From Bacteroidia bacterium (GTDB lineage Bacteria; Bacteroidota; Bacteroidia; B-17B0; Aurantibacillaceae): a stretch of DNA of 64,000 nucleotides. The position numbers were made by a program, and so were the translations under genes. Positions 26,609 to 35,871 of this stretch are shown here, piece after piece; the stretch's first letter is position 1; each line of letters begins with the position of its first letter. The notes beneath the pieces are model-generated. The model saw nothing but the letters and a program-made list of their open reading frames with translations. It ran no database searches and had not been told where the DNA came from. The stretch spans positions 1-64,000 of the forward strand of contig JACMNO010000092.1 in assembly GCA_014378485.1 (NCBI GenBank), given 5' to 3'.

Positions 26609-27018
26609 TAATTCACATTAAACGTCAGCAATACTTCCTGTCCGTTATTGTTAAACTCTACTTTATCGGCTAAATTTTTCATTAAAAAAACACCGCGACC
26701 GTGCGGTTTATCAATATTTAAAGGATCTGTTGGATCAGGTAAGCTCGCATAATCAAAACCTATTCCTTCATCTGCTACCGAAAATTGGATGTTTTTATCT
26801 CCGGATTCAAAACCAATTTTGATTTTTTTTTCAGGATTTCCTTGATTGCCGTGGTACATGGCGTTATTTACAGCTTCTGTAACGGCAATTAAAATATTAC
26901 CATAACTATCTTCATTTACATTAAACACATCACAAACGTCTTCAACTAAACGTTCTACTAATCTTATATTGTCAGATGAGGACGTAATGTGCAGTTTTTC
27001 TCCTTTAGCTGGTATCAT
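26608..27018 (-). CDS. RsbW-like GHKL ATPase (anti-sigma factor family)
   Basis: 136-aa stand-alone HATPase_c protein. N box AVTEAVNNAMYHGN, G1 VADEGIGFDY and G2 HGRGVFLMKNLADKV mark it as a serine-protein kinase/anti-sigma type ATPase. RsbW homologues bind a sigma factor or an antagonist that a SpoIIE-type phosphatase dephosphorylates. Its gene starts inside the stop of the DUF4175 gene (ATGA overlap) and precedes ybeY; this order is conserved in Bacteroidota to my knowledge, so the function may be linked to DUF4175 rather than to sigma control. Confidence 0.85.
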   Translation of the reverse strand: MIPAKGEKLHITSSSDNIRLVERLVEDVCDVFNVNEDSYGNILIAVTEAVNNAMYHGNQGNPEKKIKIGFESGDKNIQFSVADEGIGFDYASLPDPTDPLNIDKPHGRGVFLMKNLADKVEFNNNGQEVLLTFNVN

Positions 27019-30000
27019 TTTACGCTGTTAAAATATTCATTTACTTTTTGTTTGTAATAGGGTGTTAAACTTGGCGAAACGGTATTTAACAACTCTAGTT
27101 CTTTTTCTCTAAGTCTTTTATACTCTAAAAATTGCGTAGGGTTACTTAAAATTTCATTTTTTGCTTCATTACTCTTTCTTTTTTCGTCTTGCTCGCGTTC
27201 CCTCTCCGCTTTTTCGCTTTCTAAAAGTTTAGTAATAATGTCTTGCTGGCGCTTCATGGTTTCCTGAGTAATTTGACGGTTAACTATATCTTTTTCAGTC
27301 TGTTCCATCAATTCCGCAATATTCCCGCCCGGATTAGACCCGCCATCCTTTTTAATCTTATCCATCATTTGTTGCATCTGCCTTCTCAGTGCTTCCTGTT
27401 GCGCAGCCATTTTTGCCAATTGTTCACTCATTCCCTGACCTTGAACTCCCGGCATCATTCCTTGCTGCCCTTGCTGGCCCATTCCTCCCTGGCCTCCCGG
27501 TTTTTGTCCGCCCGGTTTTTCTCCAGATTTATTCCCAGGCTTCTGACCTCCCGGTTTGTTACCTTGTTGTTCCAATGCTTTTTTTAATTGCTCCAATTGT
27601 TTATTGAGTTGTTGTTGCATCTGCTTCATGTTTGCCATGCTCGGCTTTCCATCCCCGGGTTTAGAACTTGGCTTTTGCCCTTTCCCGGGTTTCTTACAGC
27701 TCCCACTCCCGGGCTTTCCTTCTTTAGATTCCTTTGCCTGCTTTTGCATATTCTCTAAATTTTCATTTAGCATCAAAGCAAGGTTGTTTATAGAGGTCAT
27801 GGAATATTGCATCCGCATCTGGGCATTGGATTGCATCCTTTCTGCTAGTTCAGAAACAGCTTTTCCCATATTCATATTAATAGAAGAAATTTCCCGGTTG
27901 ACTACTGCACTAATAGCCGGCACCCTTTTGCTCAATGCGAGTAAACTGTCTTCTATGATTTTTGAATCGTCCTGTAATTTTTTTTGTGTTTGGGTGATTT
28001 TCAAATACTGAGGATTGTCAACTCTTAATTTTGCCAATTGCCCCATCAGATCCTCTTGCGCAAAAGAGAGATTTAATAAATTCTCCAGGATTTGGCGAAG
28101 CGTCTGCATATCTTCTTCCTGTTCCTCCTTCTCCATTTTATCCATGGCTTTCTGCATCTGCTCTTTCATCTCCTGCATTTTATCGGAGGCCTGTTTTTGA
28201 GATTTTGAAGCATTCTTTTTACTATTCTGATTTAACTCCTCAGAACTTTTCTCCATTTCTTTACTGATCTCATTTTGTTTTTCTTCAGTTTTTGGCAATT
28301 CGTTTGGTTGTTCCAATGCAGCATTTTTTTCCCGCATCTCTTTTAAATCTTTTTTCAGATCTTCAAATTGTTTATTTAAATCATCCTGTTTTTTTTCTAG
28401 TTCTTTATTTGAAGCTTCTTTTGTCTCTTCTTTCCCTTTATTCCCTTCCTTCTCTTTTGTCTCTTCCTTCGCTTTATTCCCTTCTGTTTCTTTCTTCAAT
28501 TCATCTTGTTTGTTTTTCAACTCATCTAATTTATCAATGGCCTGCTGCATTTTTTGTTCAACTTCCATTTGCTTAAAAGCTTCCAGAGTTCTGTCAAGTT
28601 CTTTTTCCATATCCTTATTGGAGAGCTTTAATTCTTCAAGTTTTTGCTGAACCTGATTCTTGTCCAGTTTATCCATGAGCTTGTTTAACTCATCAAATAA
28701 CTTTTTCATTTCAGGTGTCATGATGTTTTCAAACAATTGCTCTAACTGTTTTTGTTTTTCCAATAAGGATTCGTCTGGTGGAGTAAATTCCTGTTGCTGC
28801 TGGTTGTTAAGTTGGTTTTCTTGTTTGGTTTCTTCTATTTTATTTTTTAATTCGTTTTGCTTTTTAAGAATGTCCTCCAGCTTTTTCTTTTCCTCATAAC
28901 CCATTTGTTTTTTCTCGGTCAGCTTTTTACCAAGGTCATTGATGTCCTTTTGCAAATCTTTTGCTTTTTTAATGCCATCATCCAGGTCTTTTTTGATCTC
29001 GGAATTATTTTTATCCGTTGATTGGTTCACTTCATCAATGGTTGGCGCTTTAAACAACATGGTTTTCGTTTTAGCGGATTTAGATCCATTCACACCATCA
29101 TTGTCCCATACTTCAAAGTAATATTCTATTTTATCTCCCGGTAATACATTAAAGCGAGAAGCATCTAAAAAATAATAATAGGGCTGGGTAATTTGTTGTT
29201 TATTCACACCCATCACCTGCTCTCCGGATTTTACCAACGCTTTACCTGTTGAATCCTGGGTATAGTGGGTGTATTTAAATTGCAATCTTGAAAAACCATA
29301 ATCATCTTTAATGGTTCCCGAGAAATAAATATTTTTAGGATTTATGGAATCTGTTTTTTCACTGACATCAATAATTGGCGACTGATCCGGATTAACATTG
29401 AGCATATAATTTACAGAGTCGGGATTCTGTTTTAAAAACCCATTCATTGTTTTAATGGAATAACCCATGCTTTGCATCATTCTTTTGGTGAAAGAAAATT
29501 CATTCTCTGAAGACCTCGATATATCAGCAAGTGTATCAGCAAAGTTCAGAAATATATTATCAGTGTTTTTTGTGTGAAATACCCATTGCATTTTGGTTCC
29601 CTGTGGTAACTGCATGTCGCCAATGTTTGAAACCGTTTCGTTTTTTTTGTTGAGGTAAGACGGATAAGTTAACCGGATATCAAATTTCATCAACATCGGT
29701 TTCGGTAAAACAGCCAGTTCGTATGTTTTGGAATTAAACCCGGCGGCAGTAAAAATAAAATCCTGATTTTTTTGAACGTTTTTAAAAGTGTAGGTATAAT
29801 TGATATTATCAATTTTTTCCATTTTATGATCTATGCCGCCAACTGTTATAAATACTTCATTTGGAATTTCATTACCATTCAATTTTAATTCCAAAACATA
29901 ATCCTGTTGCTGAATTGCTTCTAATGATTTATTATGAATAGTGAATTGGAAGGGTGCTTTTTTCTCAAAATAAGTTTGATGGAAAACAATTCTTTCAGTA

Positions 30001-30542
30001 CTATCTTTAATAAGATCAGGCTTAACTGCTAGTATAAGAAGCATCAATACAACCGGTGGCAGTGCAAATTTTAAATAACGTTTGTTTTCGTTGAGATTTA
30101 TGGCAGAAGTAAACGGAATAGGTTTTAACTCGTGCATTTTTTGATTGATACTGGCCGTTAATAGTTCCGAAGATAAAATAGAACCTGAATTTCGTTGAAG
30201 TTGCAGCGTATTCAATAATTTATCATTGATATTTTTAAAATGTTGTCCAATAATATTGGCGGCTTCGTCATAAGAAATAATGGCTCCTAACCTGTTAAGC
30301 TTCAGAACAGGAATTGCAATGTATTTAAATAACACATAACCACTCATGGCTAAAAAGGCATAAAATAAAACAGTACGGATTGTTGTTCCAAATTCGGCAA
30401 AATATTCTGCTACAACTAAAAATAAAAAAGCGGCAACTAATAACCCCAACGTATATAATAAACCTCTTATAAGTTGGTTCTTATAATACTTGCGGATAAA
30501 TTCATCCAGTTTTAAAAGTAGTATGTTTTGTTCTAAAGACAT
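27015..30542 (-). CDS. DUF4175 family membrane protein with long coiled coil
   Basis: About 1,175 aa. Two or three membrane helices lie near the N-terminus (YTLGLLVAAFLFLVVAEYF, TVLFYAFLAMSGYVLFKYI, and FALPPVVLMLLILAV). An extracytoplasmic beta-rich region extends to about 540, followed by a very long, charged Lys/Glu/Gln coiled coil (540-860) and a low-complexity Gly/Pro/Lys/Gln segment (about 985-1080, units such as GGQKPG). It ends with a helical tail. The upstream ORF track methionine adds 14 residues (MTNEFVKSHHQYTL); MSLEQNILLLKLDEF is preferred as the start because it resembles other family N-termini. Function is unknown. It heads the cluster with the RsbW-like ATPase and ybeY. Confidence 0.88.
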   Translation of the reverse strand: MSLEQNILLLKLDEFIRKYYKNQLIRGLLYTLGLLVAAFLFLVVAEYFAEFGTTIRTVLFYAFLAMSGYVLFKYIAIPVLKLNRLGAIISYDEAANIIGQHFKNINDKLLNTLQLQRNSGSILSSELLTASINQKMHELKPIPFTSAINLNENKRYLKFALPPVVLMLLILAVKPDLIKDSTERIVFHQTYFEKKAPFQFTIHNKSLEAIQQQDYVLELKLNGNEIPNEVFITVGGIDHKMEKIDNINYTYTFKNVQKNQDFIFTAAGFNSKTYELAVLPKPMLMKFDIRLTYPSYLNKKNETVSNIGDMQLPQGTKMQWVFHTKNTDNIFLNFADTLADISRSSENEFSFTKRMMQSMGYSIKTMNGFLKQNPDSVNYMLNVNPDQSPIIDVSEKTDSINPKNIYFSGTIKDDYGFSRLQFKYTHYTQDSTGKALVKSGEQVMGVNKQQITQPYYYFLDASRFNVLPGDKIEYYFEVWDNDGVNGSKSAKTKTMLFKAPTIDEVNQSTDKNNSEIKKDLDDGIKKAKDLQKDINDLGKKLTEKKQMGYEEKKKLEDILKKQNELKNKIEETKQENQLNNQQQQEFTPPDESLLEKQKQLEQLFENIMTPEMKKLFDELNKLMDKLDKNQVQQKLEELKLSNKDMEKELDRTLEAFKQMEVEQKMQQAIDKLDELKNKQDELKKETEGNKAKEETKEKEGNKGKEETKEASNKELEKKQDDLNKQFEDLKKDLKEMREKNAALEQPNELPKTEEKQNEISKEMEKSSEELNQNSKKNASKSQKQASDKMQEMKEQMQKAMDKMEKEEQEEDMQTLRQILENLLNLSFAQEDLMGQLAKLRVDNPQYLKITQTQKKLQDDSKIIEDSLLALSKRVPAISAVVNREISSINMNMGKAVSELAERMQSNAQMRMQYSMTSINNLALMLNENLENMQKQAKESKEGKPGSGSCKKPGKGQKPSSKPGDGKPSMANMKQMQQQLNKQLEQLKKALEQQGNKPGGQKPGNKSGEKPGGQKPGGQGGMGQQGQQGMMPGVQGQGMSEQLAKMAAQQEALRRQMQQMMDKIKKDGGSNPGGNIAELMEQTEKDIVNRQITQETMKRQQDIITKLLESEKAEREREQDEKRKSNEAKNEILSNPTQFLEYKRLREKELELLNTVSPSLTPYYKQKVNEYFNSVK

Positions 30543-30640
30543 TAATGTATATTGGTGATGGGACTTGACAAACTCATTCGTCATTCTTACAAATTTAACG
30601 AAAACAAGGGAGGATTAAAATAAAATTTCTGTTAAATAAA

Positions 30641-30674
30641 AAAGCGGCTTAAATTGGATTTAAGCCGCTTTTTT
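30641..30674. terminator. Bidirectional rho-independent terminator
   Basis: AAAGCGGCTTAAAT is the inverted repeat of ATTTAAGCCGCTTT, giving a long perfect stem with a tiny loop, flanked by A and T tracts on both sides. It lies downstream of dxs and upstream of the DUF4175 gene, both on the minus strand, so it separates the two transcription units. Confidence 0.88.
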
Positions 30675-30693
30675 AAATGATTTGTGTAAAACA

Positions 30694-32643
30694 CTAACCT
30701 AATTTAATTTCTTTTTTTTCTTTCAGAATTTCTAACACTTCATCATGAATTTGCTCGACCGAAAAACCGCACTCAAGATATAACTCATTTGGTTCCCCGT
30801 GCTCAATAAATCGGTCAGGCATTCCAAGGCGTTTTACCTGAGCCTGATAGCCGTTTTCTGACATGAATTCTAAAATAGCGCTTCCTACGCCGCCCACGAT
30901 TGTTCCGTCTTCAACGGTAATTATTTTTTTGTAACGTGAAAAAACTTCGTGCAACATATTTTCATCCAAAGGCTTTGCAAAACGCAGATCGTAATGAGCC
31001 ACATTGATACCCTCGGATTCTAATTTTTCAATGGCTTTAGTTGCAAAATTTCCAGGATGCCCTAAAGATAAAATGGCAACTTCTTTTCCATCTTTTAATT
31101 TGCGGCCTTTTCCAATTTCTATTTTTTTGAAAGGTGTTTTCCAGTTTACCATCACTCCATTTCCGCGCGGGTAACGGATACTGAATGGTCCGGTAACTTC
31201 ATCCAATTGTGAGGTATACATCAGGTTACGCAACTCTTCCTCATTCATGGGGGCACTTACAATCATATTGGGAATACACCTGAAATAAGCAATATCGAAA
31301 GCGCCATGATGCGTTGGTCCGTCAGCGCCGGCAATTCCACCACGATCTAAACAGAAAACGACTTTTAAATTTTGTAAAGCCACATCATGCACCACCTGAT
31401 CGTAGGCGCGTTGCATAAAAGAAGAATAAATATTACAGAACGGCACCATGCCCTGAGTGGCCAAGCCTGCACTGAAAGTAACCGCATGCTGTTCTGCAAT
31501 ACCCACATCAAATGCCCTGTCCGGCATGGCTTTCATCATAATATTTAAGGAGCAACCACTTGGCATTGCCGGTGTAATGCCCATTATTTTATCATTTTGT
31601 TCCGCTAATTCAACAATGGTATGGCCAAAAACATCCTGGTATTTTGGAGGCTGAGGTTCTTTAGGAACTGTTTTAATTATTTCCCCGGTATCCTTGTTAA
31701 AAATTCCTGGCGAATGCCAAACGGTTTCATTTCCTTCTTCGGAGAATTTATATCCTTTTCCTTTTTTAGTTAAAACATGTAATATTTTCGGCCCTGGAAT
31801 ATCTTTCAAATCAGCCATTACTTTGGTTAAACGCACCACGTCATGCCCGTCAACAGGACCAAAATATCTAAATTTTAAGGACTCGAATAAATTACTTTGT
31901 TTTAGCAAAGAAGTCTTAACAGCGTTTTCTAATTTACTAGCTATCTCTTGTGCATTTGGTCCAAACTTGCTTATTTTTCCTAATAGTTCCCAAACCTTAT
32001 CTTTGGTTTTATTGTAAGTATGCGATGTAGTAATGTCTGTTAAATAATCTCTCAATGCACCAACATTAGGGTCGATGCTCATGCAGTTATCGTTGAGTAC
32101 TACCAATAAATTGCTATTGGAAATACCGGCATGATTCAGTGCTTCGAAAGCCTGACCAGCCGTCATAGAGCCATCACCAATTACAGCAATATGTTGTTTG
32201 TCTTTTAATCCTTTATACTGACTTGCAACAGCCATTCCTAAAGCGCCGCCTATAGAAGTGGATGAGTGGCCAACACCGAAGGTATCATATTCACTTTCTG
32301 AACGTTTTGGAAATCCACTGATGCCTTTATAAATACGGTTGGTATGGAAAATATCCCTGCGTCCGGTAATAATTTTGTGGCCATATGCCTGATGACCAAC
32401 GTCCCAAACTAATTGATCGTAAGGTGTATTGAATACATAATGCAAAGCGGTGGTTAATTCTACTACGCCTAAGGAAGCACCAAAATGGCCGCCTTTTACA
32501 GAAACGATATCGATAATGAATTGACGCAACTCTGCACAGAATTGTTCTAATTCTTCTTCTTTCAGTTTTTTAAGATCGGCAGGAGAATTTACCTTTGCCA
32601 ATAATGCACCTGGATTAACTCCCGAACCTTTTACAATTTCCAT
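30694..32643 (-). CDS. dxs: 1-deoxy-D-xylulose-5-phosphate synthase
   Basis: 649-aa thiamine-diphosphate enzyme that condenses pyruvate and glyceraldehyde 3-phosphate, the first step of the MEP isoprenoid pathway. TPP-binding GDGSMTAGQAFEALNHAG with NDNCMSI, the GPVDGHD motif, the catalytic glutamate in DVGIAEQHAVTFSAGLA, and the transketolase C-terminal domain are all present. Length is typical. A -7 box lies 5 nt before the ATG, implying a leaderless transcript. Terminated by the hairpin at 30641-30674. Confidence 0.97.
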   Translation of the reverse strand: MEIVKGSGVNPGALLAKVNSPADLKKLKEEELEQFCAELRQFIIDIVSVKGGHFGASLGVVELTTALHYVFNTPYDQLVWDVGHQAYGHKIITGRRDIFHTNRIYKGISGFPKRSESEYDTFGVGHSSTSIGGALGMAVASQYKGLKDKQHIAVIGDGSMTAGQAFEALNHAGISNSNLLVVLNDNCMSIDPNVGALRDYLTDITTSHTYNKTKDKVWELLGKISKFGPNAQEIASKLENAVKTSLLKQSNLFESLKFRYFGPVDGHDVVRLTKVMADLKDIPGPKILHVLTKKGKGYKFSEEGNETVWHSPGIFNKDTGEIIKTVPKEPQPPKYQDVFGHTIVELAEQNDKIMGITPAMPSGCSLNIMMKAMPDRAFDVGIAEQHAVTFSAGLATQGMVPFCNIYSSFMQRAYDQVVHDVALQNLKVVFCLDRGGIAGADGPTHHGAFDIAYFRCIPNMIVSAPMNEEELRNLMYTSQLDEVTGPFSIRYPRGNGVMVNWKTPFKKIEIGKGRKLKDGKEVAILSLGHPGNFATKAIEKLESEGINVAHYDLRFAKPLDENMLHEVFSRYKKIITVEDGTIVGGVGSAILEFMSENGYQAQVKRLGMPDRFIEHGEPNELYLECGFSVEQIHDEVLEILKEKKEIKLG

Positions 32644-32648
32644 GATAA

Positions 32649-32656
32649 CAAAGATA
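32649..32656 (-). promoter_or_regulatory. Probable -7 box of dxs, leaderless
   Basis: On the minus strand TATCTTTG matches TAnnTTTG and ends only 5 nt before the dxs ATG. Transcription would start at or next to the start codon. A TTTT run lies about 18 nt upstream of it in place of the -33 TTTG. Confidence 0.5.
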
Positions 32657-32734
32657 AACTATTTTATTAATTGTAAAAACGTAATTTTTAACACTTTATT
32701 AGAAATTCTTGTCGTTAACAAACGTTAAACAATC

Positions 32735-34642
32735 ATGGCTATAATAGCGCAAGATTACTTAATATTACGCCTATCTATGCCTTTGATAAATAAGTATACT
32801 CAAATCATTCAGTTTTTAAAAACTATAAGATTCTTTTCTGAAGAAGAGGACTTGGAGTTTAATGAAAAACTCAAGGAACTTATTTTACAGAAATCCAGTG
32901 ATGAAATTTTTAAGTCGGAGTTTACAGAGTTTGTTTATTATACATTGGATCATGCCTTTTTTGTAAACGCATTTACTGATTATGGAATTCTTTCTGATAG
33001 AGGACTTTTCCCTGAAATTTATATACGTTTTAAACATAAAATTTTACCTGTCAATTCCGATGAGGATGAACTTCATTATTTTTTGAATTTTATATTCTCT
33101 GATCCAACAGATCATCTTTGGATACAAAGAATTAATTTTTCCAGTTGGGAGCTGACAGCAAAGCTGATTGATTCAAATCAGCTGGTTGCTCATTCTGAAA
33201 AGGTGGCAGATCAATTATACAATGCCATCATTATTTTATGTCATCGTTTAACATCCATCGGTATTGATCCATATCTTGTCAATAAAATACAAAAATTTGA
33301 TGATAGTGATTCTCCATTCTTTGAGTTAAATCTTCAGGTATCCTTATTTGTAAAAAAACATTTGACCGAGCAAATCCTTGACGGTGATGAATTAAATAAT
33401 GTATTGAATAGTATTGATCGTACTGAGAATTTATTTAATGAAATTCAAAACAAAAAGGATGAAATAGGAACCAGTCTTCACTTAACTCTTTTATTGATAA
33501 GGGCGCGACAACACATCAGCAGAATAAAACTGTTATTGAATTTATTTACTACCAAAGAGCAAAGCAATAAAGTGTTAACTGTTTCTCATCTGATCACGGA
33601 TTTAGTAATAGCGGAACAAACAAAGAACAGTATTACAGCATTAATTAAAGAAAACACCAATTTATTGGCATATAGAATTGTTAGTCATACTTCTGAAAAA
33701 GGCGAGCATTATATAGGATTTTCAAAATCAGAAAATAGGAAATTATTTCGTTCGGCAATGGGTGGTGGTTTAGTAGTTGTATTTCTGGTATTCATAAAAC
33801 ATGGTATTCATACTTTGAATTTTTCATTATTTTTTGAAGGCATCTTATTTGGCTTAAATTATGGCTTCGGATTTGTGTTAATGCATTTATTACATTTCAC
33901 ATTAGCTACCAAACAACCTTCAATGACTGCTTCTTACATTGCTGAGAGCATTGACAATACAAGTGATTCCAGTAAAAAGCCCTGGATGATGTTTAAACAA
34001 ATTATTCGTAGCCAGTTCGTTTCACTCCTCGGTAATCTAGTAATTGTATTACCATTGTGTTTTTTAGTAGCCTGGGTGCTTAACCATTATTTGAAGTATC
34101 CCGTGTTTGATACTGTAGTTTCTAAAAAACAATTGTATTCAAATCATCCTTTGTATAGTGCTTCTTTAATCTATGCATGTATTACCGGTGTATTTTTATC
34201 ACTGTCAGGGATTGTGATTGGGTACATTGATAATAAAGTGGTTTATTCAGAAATAGCTGCGCGTATCCGTAAGCATCCGAAATTAAAAATATATAGTGAA
34301 GAAAAAAGAAGAAAAATTTCTGTATTTGTAGAGCGGAATCTTGGGGCAATCCTCGGTAATTTATTTTTAGGTTTTTGTTTGGGTATGGCCGGAAATATGG
34401 GAAAGTTCATTGGAATTCCTTTTGACATCAGGCATATAACTATTTCTGCCGGTAACTTCGGGGTCTCACTAGGATCAGGTGGATCATACCATTTGGATTT
34501 AATAATTACAGTTTTTGCAGGAGTGATCCTGATAGGCCTGATAAATATCGCTTCCAGTTTCCTGATTTCTTTTATTGTAGCCTGTAGTTCCAGAAGCTTG
34601 TCGCTTAGGCAATCTTTAAAAATTTTATTAGGAGTGTATTAG
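32735..34642 (+). CDS. SpecificRecomb-family polytopic membrane protein
   Basis: 635-aa protein of the family named site-specific recombinase (gonococcal Gcr-like). The first 330 residues are soluble and helical; the remainder has about six hydrophobic segments, including the family hallmark LHFTLATKQPSMTASYIAES and NLFLGFCLGMAGNMGKFIGIPFDIRHITISAGNF. There is no serine- or tyrosine-recombinase motif, so the family name is probably misleading and a membrane role is more likely. MPLINKYTQII (codon 15) is an alternative start. The gene is divergent from dxs and has no obvious operon partner. Confidence 0.75.
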   Translation: MAIIAQDYLILRLSMPLINKYTQIIQFLKTIRFFSEEEDLEFNEKLKELILQKSSDEIFKSEFTEFVYYTLDHAFFVNAFTDYGILSDRGLFPEIYIRFKHKILPVNSDEDELHYFLNFIFSDPTDHLWIQRINFSSWELTAKLIDSNQLVAHSEKVADQLYNAIIILCHRLTSIGIDPYLVNKIQKFDDSDSPFFELNLQVSLFVKKHLTEQILDGDELNNVLNSIDRTENLFNEIQNKKDEIGTSLHLTLLLIRARQHISRIKLLLNLFTTKEQSNKVLTVSHLITDLVIAEQTKNSITALIKENTNLLAYRIVSHTSEKGEHYIGFSKSENRKLFRSAMGGGLVVVFLVFIKHGIHTLNFSLFFEGILFGLNYGFGFVLMHLLHFTLATKQPSMTASYIAESIDNTSDSSKKPWMMFKQIIRSQFVSLLGNLVIVLPLCFLVAWVLNHYLKYPVFDTVVSKKQLYSNHPLYSASLIYACITGVFLSLSGIVIGYIDNKVVYSEIAARIRKHPKLKIYSEEKRRKISVFVERNLGAILGNLFLGFCLGMAGNMGKFIGIPFDIRHITISAGNFGVSLGSGGSYHLDLIITVFAGVILIGLINIASSFLISFIVACSSRSLSLRQSLKILLGVY

Positions 34643-34689
34643 ATAGCAGCCCCTCAAAAAGTCACCACAGATTTTTAACCTTAGTACTT

Positions 34690-34741
34690 TTGCTCCGGCG
34701 GAGAAAGACATTTAGTTTAATACTTTGCTCCGTTGGAGCAA
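34690..34741. repeat. Two tandem small palindromes
   Basis: TACTTTTGCTCCGGCGGAG and TACTTTGCTCCGTTGGAGCA are about 35 nt apart. Each is a near-palindrome (TTGCTCC/GGAGCAA in the second, CTCC/GGAG in the first) with a 3-nt loop preceded by TACTTT. They lie in the 197-nt gap between the SpecificRecomb gene and selD, resembling REP-like elements. The rest of that gap holds nothing else recognisable. Confidence 0.5.
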
Positions 34742-34839
34742 TTAAAAGTAATCGAATTTATTTTATTAATAAAGTTAAGTTTCTTCGGAACTATTATCCC
34801 TAAATTAATAGGAAGGGATGCAGGTTATTTAATGGGCAA

Positions 34840-35868
34840 CTAGATAAACACAATTTCTTTTTCCTGTTCAGTGGTGATGGTTCCAATCTTTGCGAAAAAC
34901 TGTTCACGTGTTTGTAAAAAAGCATCCATCTCTTTTTCGAAAGAAGAATCTACACTAAATAATAATCCACCGGAAGTTTGAGGATCACAATAAAAAATAA
35001 AATCAAGATCTGTCATGCCCTCAATGTGTTTAGACTGGTCATTGTAATTTCGGGTTGTATTATCTGGGAACACAAATTGTTTTGCATATTCTTTTGAAGC
35101 ATCCATTATTGGAAGTGCATTTTTTTTAACCGTGGCTGATAGCTTGGTATCTGCCAGCATTTCCAATAAATGCCCGGCAAATCCAAATCCGGTAATATCA
35201 GTCATTGCATTCACATAAGATAAATTTCCTAACTGCTCTCCAATGGAATTCAAAGCAGTTGTTTGCTCTATCAATAATTTATACTCTTCTTCTTTTAATA
35301 ATCCTCTTTTTAAAGCGGTACTCAAAACGCCTATCCCTAAAGGTTTTGTGAGATATAAAATATCATTTTCATGAACAGAATTATTTTTTTTGATATTTTT
35401 CTTTTTCACAATACCTGTTACCGCCAAACCAAATAATGGTTCTTGTGTATCCACACTATGACCGCCAGCCAATGGAATTCCTGCTTTTGTGCAAATTTCC
35501 TGAGCACCTTTAATCACCTGTTGTGCAATATCCGTAGGAATTTTATCGACTGGCCACCCTAAAATTGCTACTGCCATTAATGGTTTTCCGCCCATGGCAT
35601 AAATATCACTGATGGCATTGCAGGCAGAAATTTTTCCAAAATCAAATGCATCATCTACTATTGGAGTAAAAAAATCAGTTGTACTGATGATGCAATTTCC
35701 ATCCTCTAATTCATATACGGCAGCGTCATCTTTGGTTTCGTTACCAACCAACAGGTTTTTAAAAATAAGTTCCTGTTTGCAGCCTTTTAAAATTTCTTCA
35801 AGCACCGCAGGCGCTATTTTACAGCCACAGCCTGATGCTTTACTGTATTGGGTTAATTTAACTGACAT
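34840..35868 (-). CDS. selD: Selenide, water dikinase (selenophosphate synthetase)
   Basis: 342-aa cytoplasmic enzyme that makes selenophosphate from selenide and ATP. Active-site motif SGCGCK near residue 13 has cysteine where some homologues have selenocysteine, and the PurM-like fold is clear (DDAAVYELEDGNCIISTTDFFTPIVDD, GGHSVDTQEPLFGLAVTG, DITGFGFAGHLLEM). It starts 3 nt after the mnmH stop, forming a two-gene operon for selenouridine in tRNA. No selA, selB or selC is seen here. Confidence 0.95.
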   Translation of the reverse strand: MSVKLTQYSKASGCGCKIAPAVLEEILKGCKQELIFKNLLVGNETKDDAAVYELEDGNCIISTTDFFTPIVDDAFDFGKISACNAISDIYAMGGKPLMAVAILGWPVDKIPTDIAQQVIKGAQEICTKAGIPLAGGHSVDTQEPLFGLAVTGIVKKKNIKKNNSVHENDILYLTKPLGIGVLSTALKRGLLKEEEYKLLIEQTTALNSIGEQLGNLSYVNAMTDITGFGFAGHLLEMLADTKLSATVKKNALPIMDASKEYAKQFVFPDNTTRNYNDQSKHIEGMTDLDFIFYCDPQTSGGLLFSVDSSFEKEMDAFLQTREQFFAKIGTITTEQEKEIVFI

Positions 35869-35871
35869 ATT

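Noticed and set aside
27243-28576. Several plus-strand ORFs opposite the DUF4175 gene
   Set aside because: Leu/Ser/Phe-rich shadows caused by the antisense of a Lys/Glu/Gln-rich coiled coil.
32735-34642. DNA site-specific recombinase linked to a mobile element
   Set aside because: The protein has membrane helices and no recombinase catalytic motif, and no attachment sites or integrase neighbours are present.
35820-35835. Selenocysteine codon in selD
   Set aside because: The active-site motif reads GCGCK with ordinary cysteine codons; no in-frame TGA is involved.
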